64,000 bases of DNA from Chamaelirium japonicum (lineage: Eukaryota; Streptophyta; Magnoliopsida; Liliales; Melanthiaceae). The DNA is taken from contig CANTAL010000148.1 of NCBI GenBank assembly GCA_947650365.1, forward strand, positions 496,001-560,000, given 5' to 3'. A program made the position numbers and the translations under genes. Below the pieces are notes generated by a model. It did not search any database. It was not told the origin of the DNA and was given only the letters and a program-made list of their open reading frames with translations. Positions 50,860 through 63,590 of this stretch are shown piece after piece (position 1 is the stretch's first letter; each line of letters begins with the position of its first letter).

Positions 50860-53859
50860 AATTCCGGAAACACTCTTGAAGAACCAGAAACTATCAAGGA
50901 TGAAGGAATAAATTTTTTCTCCAACTTGTTTAAGCATAGCCCTACAGAAAATTTGAGCTGTGCAAATATCAAGCAATTGACAGAGGCCCAATCAAATTGG
51001 CTTTGTTTGCCTTTTTCTGATGAAGAAATCTACAATGCTATTCATGAATCTTCTGCAAATAAAGCTCCTGGAGCTGATGGTTTCTCAGATTCTTTTTATG
51101 TTAAAAACTGGGAGACTATCAAAACTGATATTTTTGCTATGGTTAGATGGTTTTATGATCATCAGGATAAGATATCTATGCTTAACCATACATTGATTGC
51201 TCTGATTCCTAAAGAGGATCGTATTTCTAGCTTTGCTAGCTGCAGACCTATTTCTCTTTGTAATTTTTCCTACAAAATTATCTCTACTATCCTTGCAAAT
51301 CGAATGAAGATTGTGCTTCCTCCTCTTATTTCAGAGTATCAATTAGCCTTCCTAAATGGTAGACTTATCCAAGATGCAGTTATGATGGCCCATGAATTAC
51401 TAAATAACTATCATACACAGATTGGCACCCCCAGAATGTGTATTAAAGTGGATTTAAAAAAAGCTTTTGACACTGTCAGCCACTCTTTCATTCTTCAATG
51501 TCTCCAGGCTATGGCTTTCCCCAGAAAATGGATCTCTTGGATTGCATCTTGTATCACCTCAGTCAAATTTTCTGTTCTTATAAATGGAGCGGCAGCTGGT
51601 TTTTTCAAAGCTTACAGAGGGATCAGGCAGGGAGACCCACTTTCCCCCTATATTTTTACTATTGCAATGAATGTGCTCTCTTGTCTCATTTCAGATGCAG
51701 AGAATAACAAAAGGATCTCAGTTCCAGGACTTGGTAGCTTCCCTGTTTCTCATTTGGCCTATGCAGATGACTTGCTTCTCTTCAGTAATGCAAATATTCT
51801 TTCTGCTATTGAATGGAAAAGTATTCTTCATTCTTTCAACAAGCAATCAGGTTTGGAGATAAACCATGAGAAGTCTATGGTCTTTTTCAGTAGCAATGTT
51901 CAGAATAAGCAAGAGATTCTTGAAGTCCTAGGTTTCAGAGAAGAAAAACTACCAGTCAAATATCTTGGACTTCCTCTCATTTCGAAGGGGCTTAAATATA
52001 CAGACTGTCAGATTCTGATAGATAAAATCAGAGCTAAAATAGGCTCCTGGAATCAGAATTTTCTTTCACTAGCTGGCCGAGTAGAACTTATTAAATCAGT
52101 TCTTAATTCTCTGCACATCTACTGGTCGGGTATCTTTAGGATTCCTAAGTCTATTATAAATGCAATTGAGAGTATCTTCTGCAGATTTTTGTGGGGAGGG
52201 CCTTCTTTATCAAAGAAACTGATCCCTATAGCTTGGAAGAAACTTTGTTATCCTAAGAAAGAGGGTGGTCTTGGTCTTCGGAATTTGGTAGATTGGAATA
52301 TTGCATCTCTATCCAAGAATATCTGGAGAATTTGTTCAAATGATAATGCTTTGTGGCCCCGCTGGATTAGACAAAAATACTTAAAGCATAATGACATCTG
52401 GGACTGCAGAATCTGTGGTAATGCATCAGGTATTTGGAGGGGGATACTAAACATTAGGCATATTGTGAAACCTTTAATCTGTCATGTGGTGGGCAATGGT
52501 GAAAACACGAAGTTCTGGTATGACTTATGGCATCCAAATGGTAGATTCATTGATATATTCAATGATAGAGCTGTCTATGATATGGGTTTTGGCAAAGATG
52601 TCCTAGTGAGCAATTTCTTGCATGATAATAATTGGGATTTTCCTCATCCTAATTCAGCAGATTTGTGTGATATTTTTGAGATGGCAAAGCAAGTTGACAG
52701 TAGTTTCTCTGATTTTCAAGACCTCATTGTTTGGAAACCTTCTACAAATGGTGAATACACACTCAAATCAGCATGGGAAGCAATTCGGGTTAAAGGTAAT
52801 TCTTTTCCTGAACATAAATGGATTTGGCATAATCAGAGAATTGAAAAGCATGCTTTCTGTCTTTGGAGAGCAGTCCAGAAGAAGCTACTAACCTGTGATA
52901 AACTTCATAAGAGAGGAATAGTTGTTCACTCTCTTTGCTCTCTTTGTTGGTCTGATAGAGAAGATCATGAGCATCTTTTCTTCAAATGCTCCTACTCGAA
53001 TTGGATCTGGAAATCAGTTTTATCCAGATTTAATATTAAAGCTACTAGAGTTGGTACTTTAAATGAAGAAATTGCTAGACTTCAATCTAAATTCAAAGGC
53101 AAAGGTATGATTGCTTCTATTGCTCGTATTGCTACAGCTTGTGTGATCTATTACCTTTGGGAGGAAAGAAATAAGAGAGTCTTTGAGAAAATTACTAGGC
53201 ATAAGAGATATTTGATGGCTCAAATCACTAATTCAATTTGTCTCAGAATTGCTGAATCACATCTTGGTGATGTTGAAAATTATGATAACTCCCTATGTGC
53301 TGCTAAATGGGGTTGCTCCCTTAATATGACCAGTCATAATGTCAATCAAATTTCTTGGGAAAAACCGACTGAAGGATGGGTTAAACTAAATACTGATGGA
53401 GCTTTTAACCAAGGAAATGCTTCAATTGGAGGCATTTTCAGAAACAGTGAAGGAGATGCTGACTTTGGTTACTATGGTATGTCTAATTTTTCTGATATTC
53501 TGAACATTGAGCTGGAAGCTATTGAAGTTGGACTTTCTCATGCCTCTAATATGAAACTAAGTAAAGTTTGGATTGAGTCTGATTCTCTCCTAGCTGTTAA
53601 CTGCATCAAGGGTACTTACTCTATCCCATGGTCAGCTGTTCATCATATTTCAAAAATCAGAATGCAAATGCAAAAGTTTGATCATTCTAAACTCTCTCAT
53701 ATCTGGAGAGAAGGAAATCAGCCAGCAGATATATTGTCTAAGATGGGATTCCATTCATCAACAATTATCAAGTGCTACCCTCAAAACTTCAGGGAAAATC
53801 TTCGTATTGCCATTGGAGCTGATAAAATAGGTCGGATTTATGACAGAGTTTCTGACTAA
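50857..53859 (+). CDS. L1-type LINE ORF2 fragment: reverse transcriptase, zinc-binding region and RNase H
   Basis: This 1,000-codon open frame contains RT motifs in order: ANKAPGADGF (about 67-76), ALIPK (115-119), CRPISL (129-134), IKVDLKKAFDTV with the catalytic Asp (196-207), GIRQGDPLSP (255-264) and YADD (302-305). A plant RT zinc-binding motif CSLCW...EHLFFKC lies near 694-711. A plant-type RNase H begins near 840 with LNTDGAF, then IELEAIEVGL, ESDSLLAVNC and HIWREGNQPADILSKMG, so the acidic residues look present. The endonuclease and ORF1 of a full L1 are missing, as in a 5'-truncated insertion. The Met used is supplied by the flanking satellite (AGAATGAATTCC), so it is not the native start. 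Codons are AT-rich, unlike the gag of the LTR element. The enzyme would copy LINE RNA at a nicked chromosome. Confidence 0.93.
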   Translation: MNSGNTLEEPETIKDEGINFFSNLFKHSPTENLSCANIKQLTEAQSNWLCLPFSDEEIYNAIHESSANKAPGADGFSDSFYVKNWETIKTDIFAMVRWFYDHQDKISMLNHTLIALIPKEDRISSFASCRPISLCNFSYKIISTILANRMKIVLPPLISEYQLAFLNGRLIQDAVMMAHELLNNYHTQIGTPRMCIKVDLKKAFDTVSHSFILQCLQAMAFPRKWISWIASCITSVKFSVLINGAAAGFFKAYRGIRQGDPLSPYIFTIAMNVLSCLISDAENNKRISVPGLGSFPVSHLAYADDLLLFSNANILSAIEWKSILHSFNKQSGLEINHEKSMVFFSSNVQNKQEILEVLGFREEKLPVKYLGLPLISKGLKYTDCQILIDKIRAKIGSWNQNFLSLAGRVELIKSVLNSLHIYWSGIFRIPKSIINAIESIFCRFLWGGPSLSKKLIPIAWKKLCYPKKEGGLGLRNLVDWNIASLSKNIWRICSNDNALWPRWIRQKYLKHNDIWDCRICGNASGIWRGILNIRHIVKPLICHVVGNGENTKFWYDLWHPNGRFIDIFNDRAVYDMGFGKDVLVSNFLHDNNWDFPHPNSADLCDIFEMAKQVDSSFSDFQDLIVWKPSTNGEYTLKSAWEAIRVKGNSFPEHKWIWHNQRIEKHAFCLWRAVQKKLLTCDKLHKRGIVVHSLCSLCWSDREDHEHLFFKCSYSNWIWKSVLSRFNIKATRVGTLNEEIARLQSKFKGKGMIASIARIATACVIYYLWEERNKRVFEKITRHKRYLMAQITNSICLRIAESHLGDVENYDNSLCAAKWGCSLNMTSHNVNQISWEKPTEGWVKLNTDGAFNQGNASIGGIFRNSEGDADFGYYGMSNFSDILNIELEAIEVGLSHASNMKLSKVWIESDSLLAVNCIKGTYSIPWSAVHHISKIRMQMQKFDHSKLSHIWREGNQPADILSKMGFHSSTIIKCYPQNFRENLRIAIGADKIGRIYDRVSD

Positions 53860-54086
53860 TTGCATTCTTTGTTGGTCTGAAGGTCTGAATGCAGATTAGA
53901 GGATTGGGATGTCAGTCTTTCAGCTTGTTCTAAAGGAAGGGTGCAGATTTCTTTGTTGTTTGTTTTTCCTTTCTGTATTTTGATTGCCTTGTTTCTATAA
54001 AAGGCTTTGGATTCTTTGTAATATGATTACTTTCATGGGCGGGGTCCCAAATAAAATCCCCAAACTTTGAGTAAAAAAAAAAAAAA
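50860..54086 (+). mobile_element. 5'-truncated L1-clade LINE inserted in satellite
   Basis: This insert of about 3.2 kb begins abruptly inside ORF2 and ends in a 3' untranslated region with an A-tail. The long undamaged reading frame suggests a young insertion. It lies in a minus-strand satellite block. The inferred first nick is in the satellite sequence TTCT/AA, close to the L1 endonuclease preference TTTT/AA. Confidence 0.92.
53860..54086 (+). other. LINE 3' untranslated region and A-tail
   Basis: About 210 bp follow the stop, with AATAAA at 54050-54055 and 14 A at 54073-54086. This is typical of target-primed insertion of a polyadenylated RNA. Confidence 0.88.
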
Positions 54087-55730
54087 GAATGGATCCACCG
54101 AATGAGTTAGAATGGATCATACGAATGAATTAGAATGGATCGTACGAATGAATTAGAATGGATTGTGGGAATGAATTAGAATGGATCGTATGAATGAATA
54201 AGAATGGATTGTACGAATGAATTAGAATGGATCGTACGAATGAATTAGAATGAATCGTACGAATGCATTAGAATGGATACATTCGTGCAAATGAATTAGA
54301 ATGGATCGTACGAATGAATTAGAATGGATCGTGCGAATGAATTAGAATGAATCGTACGAATGAATTAGAATGGATTGTACGAATGAATTAGAATGGGTAC
54401 ATTTGTAGGAATAAATTAGAATGGATTGTACAAATGAATTAGATTGGATTGTATGAATAAATTAGAACGGATCGTACGAATGAATTAGAATTGATGGTGC
54501 GAGTGAATTAGAATGGATACATTCTTGCGAATGAATTTGAATGGATCGTACGAATGGATCGTACGAATGAATTAGAATAGTTACATTCGTGCAAATGAAG
54601 TAGAATGGATCGTACGAATAAATTAGAATGGACTGTACGAATGAATTAGAATGGATCATGCGAATGAATTAGAATGGACTGTACGAATGAATTAGAATGG
54701 ATTCATTTCTGCGAATGAATTAGAATGGATCGTACGAATAAATTAGAATGGATCATATGAATGAATTAGAATGGTTACATTCGTGCGAATGAATTAGAAT
54801 GGATCGTACGAATGGATTAGAATGGATCGTATGAATGGATTAGAACGCATTGTACGAATGAATTAGAATAGATACATTTGTGCGAATGAATTAGATTGCA
54901 TCGTACGAATGAATTTGAATGGATTGTATGAATGAATTAGAATGGATCGTATGAATGAATTAGAATGGATCATGCGAATGAATTAGAATAGATCGTACGA
55001 ATGAAATAGAATGGATCGTACGAATAAATTAGAATAGATCGTGCGAATGAATTAGAATGGATCGTACGAATGAATTAGAATGGATCCACCGAATGAGATA
55101 GAATGGATCATACGAATGAATTAGAATAGATCGTATGAATGAATTAGAATAGATTTTGCGAATGAATTAGAATGGATCGTATGAATGAATAAGAATGGAT
55201 CGTACGAATGAATTAGAATGGATCGTGCGAATGATCTAGAATAAATCGTACGAATGCATTAGAATAGATCGTATGAATGAATTAGAATGAATCGTACGAT
55301 CCATTTTAATTCATTCGTACGATCCATTCTAATTCATTCGCACGAATGTATCCATTCTAATTCATTCGTATAATCCATTCTAATTCATTTGCACGGTCCA
55401 TTCTAATTCATTCGTATGATCCATTCTAATTCATTCCTACGATCTATTCTAATTCATTCGCTCGAATGTATCCATTCTAATTCATCCGTTCGATCCATTC
55501 TAATTCATTCGTACGATCCATTCAAATTCATTCGTATGATCCATTCTAATTCATTCGTACGATCCATTCTAATTCATTCTCACGAATCTAACCTTTCTAA
55601 TTCATTTGTATGATCCATTCAAATTCATTCGTACGATCCATTCTAATCCATTCGTACGATCCATTCTAATCCATTCGTATGATCCATTCGTACGATCCAT
55701 TCTAATCCATTCGTACGATCCATTCTAATC

Positions 55731-58350
55731 CATTCGTACGATCCATTTTAATTCATTCTCACAAATATAACCTTTCTAATTCATTTTTATGATCCATTCT
55801 AATTCATTCGTACGATCCATTCTAATCCATTCGTATGATCCATTCTAATTCATTCGCACGAATGTATCCATTCTAATTCATTTGCACAAATGTATCCATT
55901 CTAATTCATTCGTACGATCCATTCTAATTCATTCCTACGATCCATTCTAATTCATTCGCACGAACGTATCCATTCTAATTCATTTGCACGATCCATTCTA
56001 ATTCATTCCTATAATCCATTCTAATTCATTCGTACGATCCATTCTAATTCATTCGCTCGAATGTATCCATTCTAATTCATTCGTACGATCCATTCTAATT
56101 CGTTCATACGATCCATTCTAATTCGTTCGTACGATCCATTCTATTTCGTTTGTACGATCCATTCTAATTCATTCGCACGATCCATTCTAATTCATTTGTA
56201 CGATCCATTTTAATTCATTCGCATGATCCATTCTAATTCATTCGTATGATACATTCGTGCGAATGAATTAGAATGGATCGTACGAATGAATTAGAATGGA
56301 TCGTACGAATGAATTAGAATGGATACATTCGTGCGAATGAATTAGAATGGAATGTAAGAATGAATTAGAATGGATCATACAAAGGAATTAGAATGGATCG
56401 AGCAAATGAATTAGAATTGATCGTATGAATGAATTAGAATAGATTGTGTGAATGAATTAGAATGGATCATACGAATGCGTTAGAATGGATCTTGGGAATG
56501 AATTAGAATGGATCGTACGAATGAATTAGAATGGATCGTGCGAATGAATTAGAATAGATACATTTGTGCGAATGAATTAGATTGCATCGTATGAATGAAT
56601 TTGAATGGATCGTGTGAATGAATTAGAATGGATCGTACGAATGAATTAGAATGGAAACATGCGGGCGAATGAATTAGAATGGATCGTACGAATGAATTAG
56701 AATGGATACATTCGTGCGAATGAATTAGAATGGATCATACGAATAAATTAGAATGGATCGTACGAATGAATTAGAATAGATACATTCGTGCGAATGAATT
56801 AGAATGGATCGTACGAATGAATTAGAATGGATCGTACGAATGAATTAGAATGGATCATGCGAATGAATTAGAATTGATCGTACATACGAATTAGTTAGAA
56901 TGGATCGTACGAATGAATTAGAATGGATCGTACGAATGAATTAGAATGGATAGTGCGAATGAATTAGAATGGATCGTACAAATGAATTAGAATGGATACA
57001 TTCGTGCGAATGAATTAGAACGGATTGTGCGAATGAATTAGAACGGATCGTGCGAATGAATTAGAATGGATCGCACGAATGAATTAGAATGGATCATATA
57101 AATGAATTAGAATGGATCGTACGAACGAATTAGAATGGATCGTACGAACGAATTAGAATGGATCGTACGAATGAATTAGAATGGATACATTCGAGCGAAT
57201 GAATTAGAATGGATCATACGAATGAATTAGAATGGATCATAGGAATGAATTAGAACGGATCGTGCGAATGAATTAGAATGGATCATACGAATGAATTAGA
57301 ATGGATACATTCGTGCGAATGAATTAGAATGGATCGTACGAATGAATTAGAATGGATCGTGCGAATGAATTAGAATGGATAGTGCGAATGAATTAGAATG
57401 GATCGTACGAATAAATTAGAATGGATACATTCGTGCGAATGAATTAGAATGGATCGTACGAATGAATTAGAATAGATCATACGAATAAATTAGAATGGAT
57501 ATATTTGTGCGATGAATAAGAATGGAGCATACGAATGAATTAGAATGGAGCGTACGAATGAACTAGAATGGATACATTCATGCGAATGAATTAGAATGGA
57601 TCATATGAAAGAATTAAAATGGATCGTGCGAATGAATTAGAAAGGATCGTACGAATGAATTAGAATGGATACATTCGTGCGAATGAATTAGAATGGATCG
57701 TACGAATAAAATAGACTGGATCGTACGAATAAATTAGAATGGATACATTCATGCAAATGAATTAGAATGGATCGTACGAATGAATTAGAATGGATCATAC
57801 TAATGAATTAGAATGGATCATACGAATGAATTAGAATGGTTACATTCATGCGAATGAATTAGAATGGATCGTACGAATGGATTAGAATGGATCGTACGAA
57901 TGGATTAGAACGCATTGTACGAATGAATTAGAATAGATACATTTGTGCGAATGAATTAGATTACATCGTACGAATGAATTTGAATGGATTATGCGAATGA
58001 ATTAGAATGGATCGTACGAATGAATTAGAATGGATCATGCGATTGAATTAGAATAGATCGTACGAATGAATTAGAATGGATTATGGGAATGAATTAGAAT
58101 GGATCGTACGAATGAATTAGAATGGATCCACCGAATGAGTTAGAATGGATCATACGAATGACTTAGAATGGATCGTACAAATGAATTAGAATGGATTATG
58201 CGAATGAATTAGAATGGATCATATGAATGAATAAGAATGGATCGTACGAATGAATTACAATGGATCGTGTGAAAGAATTAGAATAAAAATGGATTAGAAT
58301 GGATCGTACGAATGGATCATACTAATTCTTTCACACGATCCATTCAAATC
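55731..58350 (+). repeat. 2.62-kb HOR, copy 1 of 3
   Basis: It begins in the CATTCGTACGATCCATTTTA monomer and contains a plus block of about 0.5 kb, the switch GATACATTCGTGCGAATG, and a minus block of about 2.1 kb. It ends with GTGTGAAAGAATTAGAAT and the switch CATACTAATTCTTTCAC. Confidence 0.85.
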
Positions 58351-60965
58351 CATTCGTACGATCCATTTTAATTCATTCTCACAAATGTAACCTTTCTAAT
58401 TCATTTGTATGATCCATTCTAATTCATTCGTATGATCCATTCTAATCCATTCGTATGATCCATTCTAATTCATTCGCACGAATGTATCCATTCTAATTCA
58501 TTTGCACAAATGTATCCATTCTAATTCATTCGTACGATCCATTCTAATTCATTCCTACGATCCATTCTAATTCATTCGCACGAATGTATCCATTCTAATT
58601 CATTTGCACGATCCATTCTAATTCATTCCTATAATCCATTCTAACTCATTCGTACGATCCATTCTAATTCGTTCATACGATCCAATCTAATTCGTTCGTA
58701 CGATCCATTCTATTTCGTTTGTACGATCCATTCTAATTCATTCGCACGATCCATTCTAATTCATTTGTACGATCCATTTTAATTCATTCGCATGATCCAT
58801 TCTAATTCATTCGTATGATACATTCGTGCGAATGAATTAGAATGGATCGTACGAATGAATTAGAATGGATCGTACGAATGAATTAGAATGGATACATTCG
58901 TGCGAATGAATTAGAATGGAATGTAAGAATGAATTAGAATGGATCGTACTAATGAATTAGAATGGATCCATTCGTGCGAATGAATTAGAATGGATCATAC
59001 AAATGAATTAGAATGGATCGAGCGAATGAATTAGAATTGATCGTATGAATGAATTAGAATAGATTGTGTGAATGAATTAGAATGGATCGTACGAATGAGT
59101 TAGAATGGATCTTAGGAATGAATTAGAATGGATCGTACGAATGAATTAGAATGGATCGTGCAAATGAGTTAGAATAGATACATTTGTATGAATGAATTAG
59201 ATTGCATCGTATGAATGAATTTGAATGCATCGTGTGAATGAATTAGAATGGATCGTACGAATGAATTAGAATGGAAACATTCGGGCGAATGAATTAGAAT
59301 GGATCGTACGAATGAATTAGAATGGATACATTCGTGCGAATGAATTAGAATGGATCGTACGAATAAATTAGAATGGATCGTACGAATGAATTAGAATGGA
59401 TACATTCGTGCGAATGAATTAGAATGGATCGTACGAATGAATTAGAATGGATCGTACGAATGAATTAGAATGGATCATGCAAATGAATTAGAATTGATCG
59501 TACATACGAATTAGTTAGAATGGATCGTACGAATGAATTAGAATGGATCTTACGAATGAATTAGAATGGATAGTGCGAATGAATTAGAATGGATCGTACA
59601 AATGAATTAGAATGGATACATTCGTGCGAATGAATTAGAACGGATTGTGCGAATGAATTAGAACGGATCGTGCGAATGAATTAGAATGGATCGCACGAAT
59701 GAATTAGAACGGATCATACAAATGAATTAGAATGGATCGTACAAAAGAATTAGAATGGATCATACGAACGACTTAGAATGGATCGTACGAACGAATTAGA
59801 ATGGATCGTACGAACGAATTAGAATGGATCGTACGAACGAATTAGAATGGATCGTACGAATGAATTAGAATGGATACATTCGAGCGAATGAATTAGAATG
59901 GATCATACGAATGAATTAGAATGGATCATAGGAATGAATTAGAACGGATCGTGCGAATGAATTAGAATGGATCATACGAATGAATTAGAATGGATACATT
60001 CGTGCGAATGAATTAGAATGGATCGTACGAATGAATTAGAATGGATCGTGCGAATGAATTAGAATGGATAGTGCGAATGAATTAGAATGGATCGTACGAA
60101 TAAGTTAGAATGGATACATTCGTGCGAATGAATTAGAATGGATCGTACGAATGAATTAGAATAGATCATACGAATAAATTAGAATGGATACATTTGTGCG
60201 ATGAATAAGAATGGAGCGTACGAATGAATTAGAATGGAGCGTACGAATGAACTAGAATGGATACATTCATGCGAATGAATTAGAATGGATCATATGAAAG
60301 AATTAAAATGGATCGTGCGAATGAATTAGAAAGGATCGTACGAATGAATTAGAATGGATACATTCGTGCGAATGAATTAGAATGGATCATACGAATGAAT
60401 TAGAATGGATCATATGAATGAATTAGAATGGTTACATTCATGCGAATGAATTAGAATGGATCGTACGAATGGATTAGAATGGATCGTACGAATGGATTAG
60501 AATGGATCGTATGAATGGATTAGAACGCATTGTACGAATGAATTAGAATAGATACATTTGTGCGAATGAATTAGATTACATCGTACGAATGAATTTGAAT
60601 GGATTATGCGAATGAATTAGAATGGATCGTACGAATGAATTAGAATGGATCATGCGATTGAATTAGAATAGATCGTACGAATGAATTAGAATAGATTGTG
60701 GGAATGAATTAGAATGGATCGTACGAATGAATTAGAATGGATCCACCGAATGAGTTAGAATGGATCATACGAATGACTTAGAATGGATCGTACGAATGAA
60801 TTAGAATGGATTATGCGAATGAATTAGAATGGATCATATGAATGAATAAGAATGGATCGTACGAATGAATTACAATGGATCGTGTGAAAGAATTAGAATG
60901 AAAATGGATTAGAATGGATCGTACGAATGGATCATACTAATTCTTTCACACGATCCATTCTATTC
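58351..60965 (+). repeat. 2.62-kb HOR, copy 2 of 3
   Basis: It has the same start monomer and order as the first copy, 2,620 bp downstream. It has a few extra GAACGAATTAG monomers near 59,770 and lacks a group near 60,390, so units have gained and lost monomers since they formed. Confidence 0.85.
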
Positions 60966-63590
60966 CATTCGTACGATCCATTTTAATTCATTCTCACAAA
61001 TGTAACCTTTCTAATTCATTCGCACGAATGTATCCATTCTAATTCATTTGCACAAATGTATCCATTCTAATTCATTCGTACGATCCATTCTAATTCATTC
61101 CTACGATCCATTCTAATTCATTCGCACGAATGTATCCATTCTAATTCATTTGCACGATCCATTTTAATTCATTCCTATAATCCATTCTAATTCATTCGTA
61201 CGATCCATTCTAATTCATTCGCTCGAATGTATCCATTCTAATTCATTCGTACGATCCATTCTAATTCGTTCATACGATCCATTCTAATTCGTTCGTACGA
61301 TCCATTCTATTTCGTTTGTACGATCCATTCTAATTCATTCGCACGATCCATTCTAATTCATTTGTACGATCCATTTTAATTCATTCGCATGATCCATTCT
61401 AATTCATTCGCATGATACATTCGTGCGAATGAATTAGAATGGATCGTACGAATGAATTAGAATGGATCGTACGAATGAATTAGAATGGATACATTCGTGC
61501 GAATGAATTAGAATGGAATGTAATAATGAATTAGAATGGATCGTAGTAATGAATTAGAATGGATCCATTCGTGCGAATGAATTAGAATGGATCATACAAA
61601 TGAATTAGAATGGATCGAGCGAATGAATTAGAATTGATCGTATGAATGAATTAGAATAGATTGTGTGAATGAATTAGAATGGATCGTACGAATGAGTTAG
61701 AATGGATCTTAGGAATGAATTAGAATGGATCGTACGAATGAATTAGAATGGATCGTGCGAATGAATTAGAATAGATACATTTGTGCGAATGAATTAGATT
61801 GCATCGTATGAATGAATTTGAATGGATCGTGTGAATGAATTAGAATGGATCGTACGAATTAATTAGAATGGAAACATTCGGGCGAATGAATTAGAATGGA
61901 TCGTACGAATGAATTAGAATGGATACATTCGTGCGAATGAATTAGAATGGATCGTACGAATAAATTAGAATGGATCGTACGAATGAATTAGAATGGATAC
62001 ATTCGTGCGAATGAATTAGAATGGATCGTACGAATGAATTAGAATGGATCGTACGAATGAATTAGAATGGATCATGCGAATGAATTAGAATTGATCGTAC
62101 ATACGAATTAGTTAGAATGGATCGTACGAATGAATTAGAATAGATCTTACGAATGAATTAGAATGGATAGTGCGAATGAATTAGAATGGATCGTACAAAT
62201 GAATTAGAATGGATACATTCGTGCGAATGATTTAGAACGGATTGTGCGAATGAATTAGAACGGATCGTGCGAATGAATTAGAATGGATCGCACGAATAAA
62301 TTAGAATGGATCATACAAATGAATTAGAATGGATCGTACGAAAGAATTAGAATGGATCATACGAACGAATTAGAATGGATCGTACGAACGAATTAGAATG
62401 GATCGTACGAACAAATTAGAATGGATCGTACGAATGAATTAGAATGGATACATTCGAGCGAATGAATTAGAATGGATCATACGAATGAATTAGAATGGAT
62501 CATAGGAATGAATTAGAACGGATCGTGCAAATGAATTAGAATGGATCATACGAATGAATTAGAATGGATACATTCGTGCGAATGAATTAGAATGGATCGT
62601 ACGAATGAATTAGAATGGATCGTGCGAATGAATTAGAATGGATAGTGCGAATGAATTAGAATGGATCGTACGAATAAATTAGAATGGATACATTCGTGCG
62701 AATGAATTAGAATGGATCGTACGAATGAATTAGAATAGATCATACGAATAAATTAGAATGGATACATTTGTGCGATGAATAAGAATGGAGCGTACGAATG
62801 AATTAGAATGGAGCGTACGAATGAACTAGAATGGATACATTCATGCGAATGAATTAGAATGGATCATATGAAAGAATTAAAATGGATCGTGCGAATGAAT
62901 TAGATAGGATCGTACGAATGAATTAGAATGGATACATTCGTGCGAATGAATTTGAATGGATCGTACGAATAAAATAGACTTGATCGTACGAATAAATTAG
63001 AATGGATACATTCATGCAAATGAATTAGAATGGATCGTACGAATGAATTAGAATGGATCATACGAATGAATTAGAATGGATCATACGATTGAATTAGAAT
63101 GGATCATATGAATGAATTAGAATGGTTACATTCATGCGAATGAATTAGAATGGATCGTACGAATGGATTAGAATGGATCGTACGAATGGATTAGAACGCA
63201 TTGTACGAATGAATTAGAATAGATACATTTGTGCGAATGAATTAGATTACATCGTACGAATGAATTTGAATGGATTATGCGAATGAATTAGAATGGATCG
63301 TACGAATGAATTAGTATGGATCATGCGATTGAATTAGAATAGATCGTACGAATGAATTAGAATGGATTGTGGGAATGAATTAGAATGGATCGTACGAATG
63401 AATTAGAATGGATCCACCGAATGTGTTAGAATGGATCATACGAATGACTTAGAATGGATCGTACGAATGAATTAGAATGGATTATGCGAATGAATTAGAA
63501 TGGATCATATGAATGAATAAGAATGGATCGTACGAATGAATTACAATGGATCGTGTGAAAGAATTAGAATGAATCGTACGAATGCATTAG
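60966..63590 (+). repeat. 2.62-kb HOR, copy 3 of 3
   Basis: It starts 2,615 bp after copy 2. Its end differs: after GTGTGAAAGAATTAGAAT it passes to GAATCGTACGAATGCATTAG and then junction J near 63,625 rather than to the CATACTAATTC switch, so the tandem series stops here. Confidence 0.82.

Noticed and set aside
50859-50868. EcoRI-adaptor contamination at the GAATTCCGG joint of the LINE
   Set aside because: GAATT arises naturally from the satellite GAATGAATT pattern, the flanks fit a target duplication, and the 3' end has a normal A-tail.
50857-53859. Host gene for a reverse-transcriptase-like protein
   Set aside because: The A-tail, probable target duplication, abrupt 5' end and L1-type domain order identify a truncated LINE.
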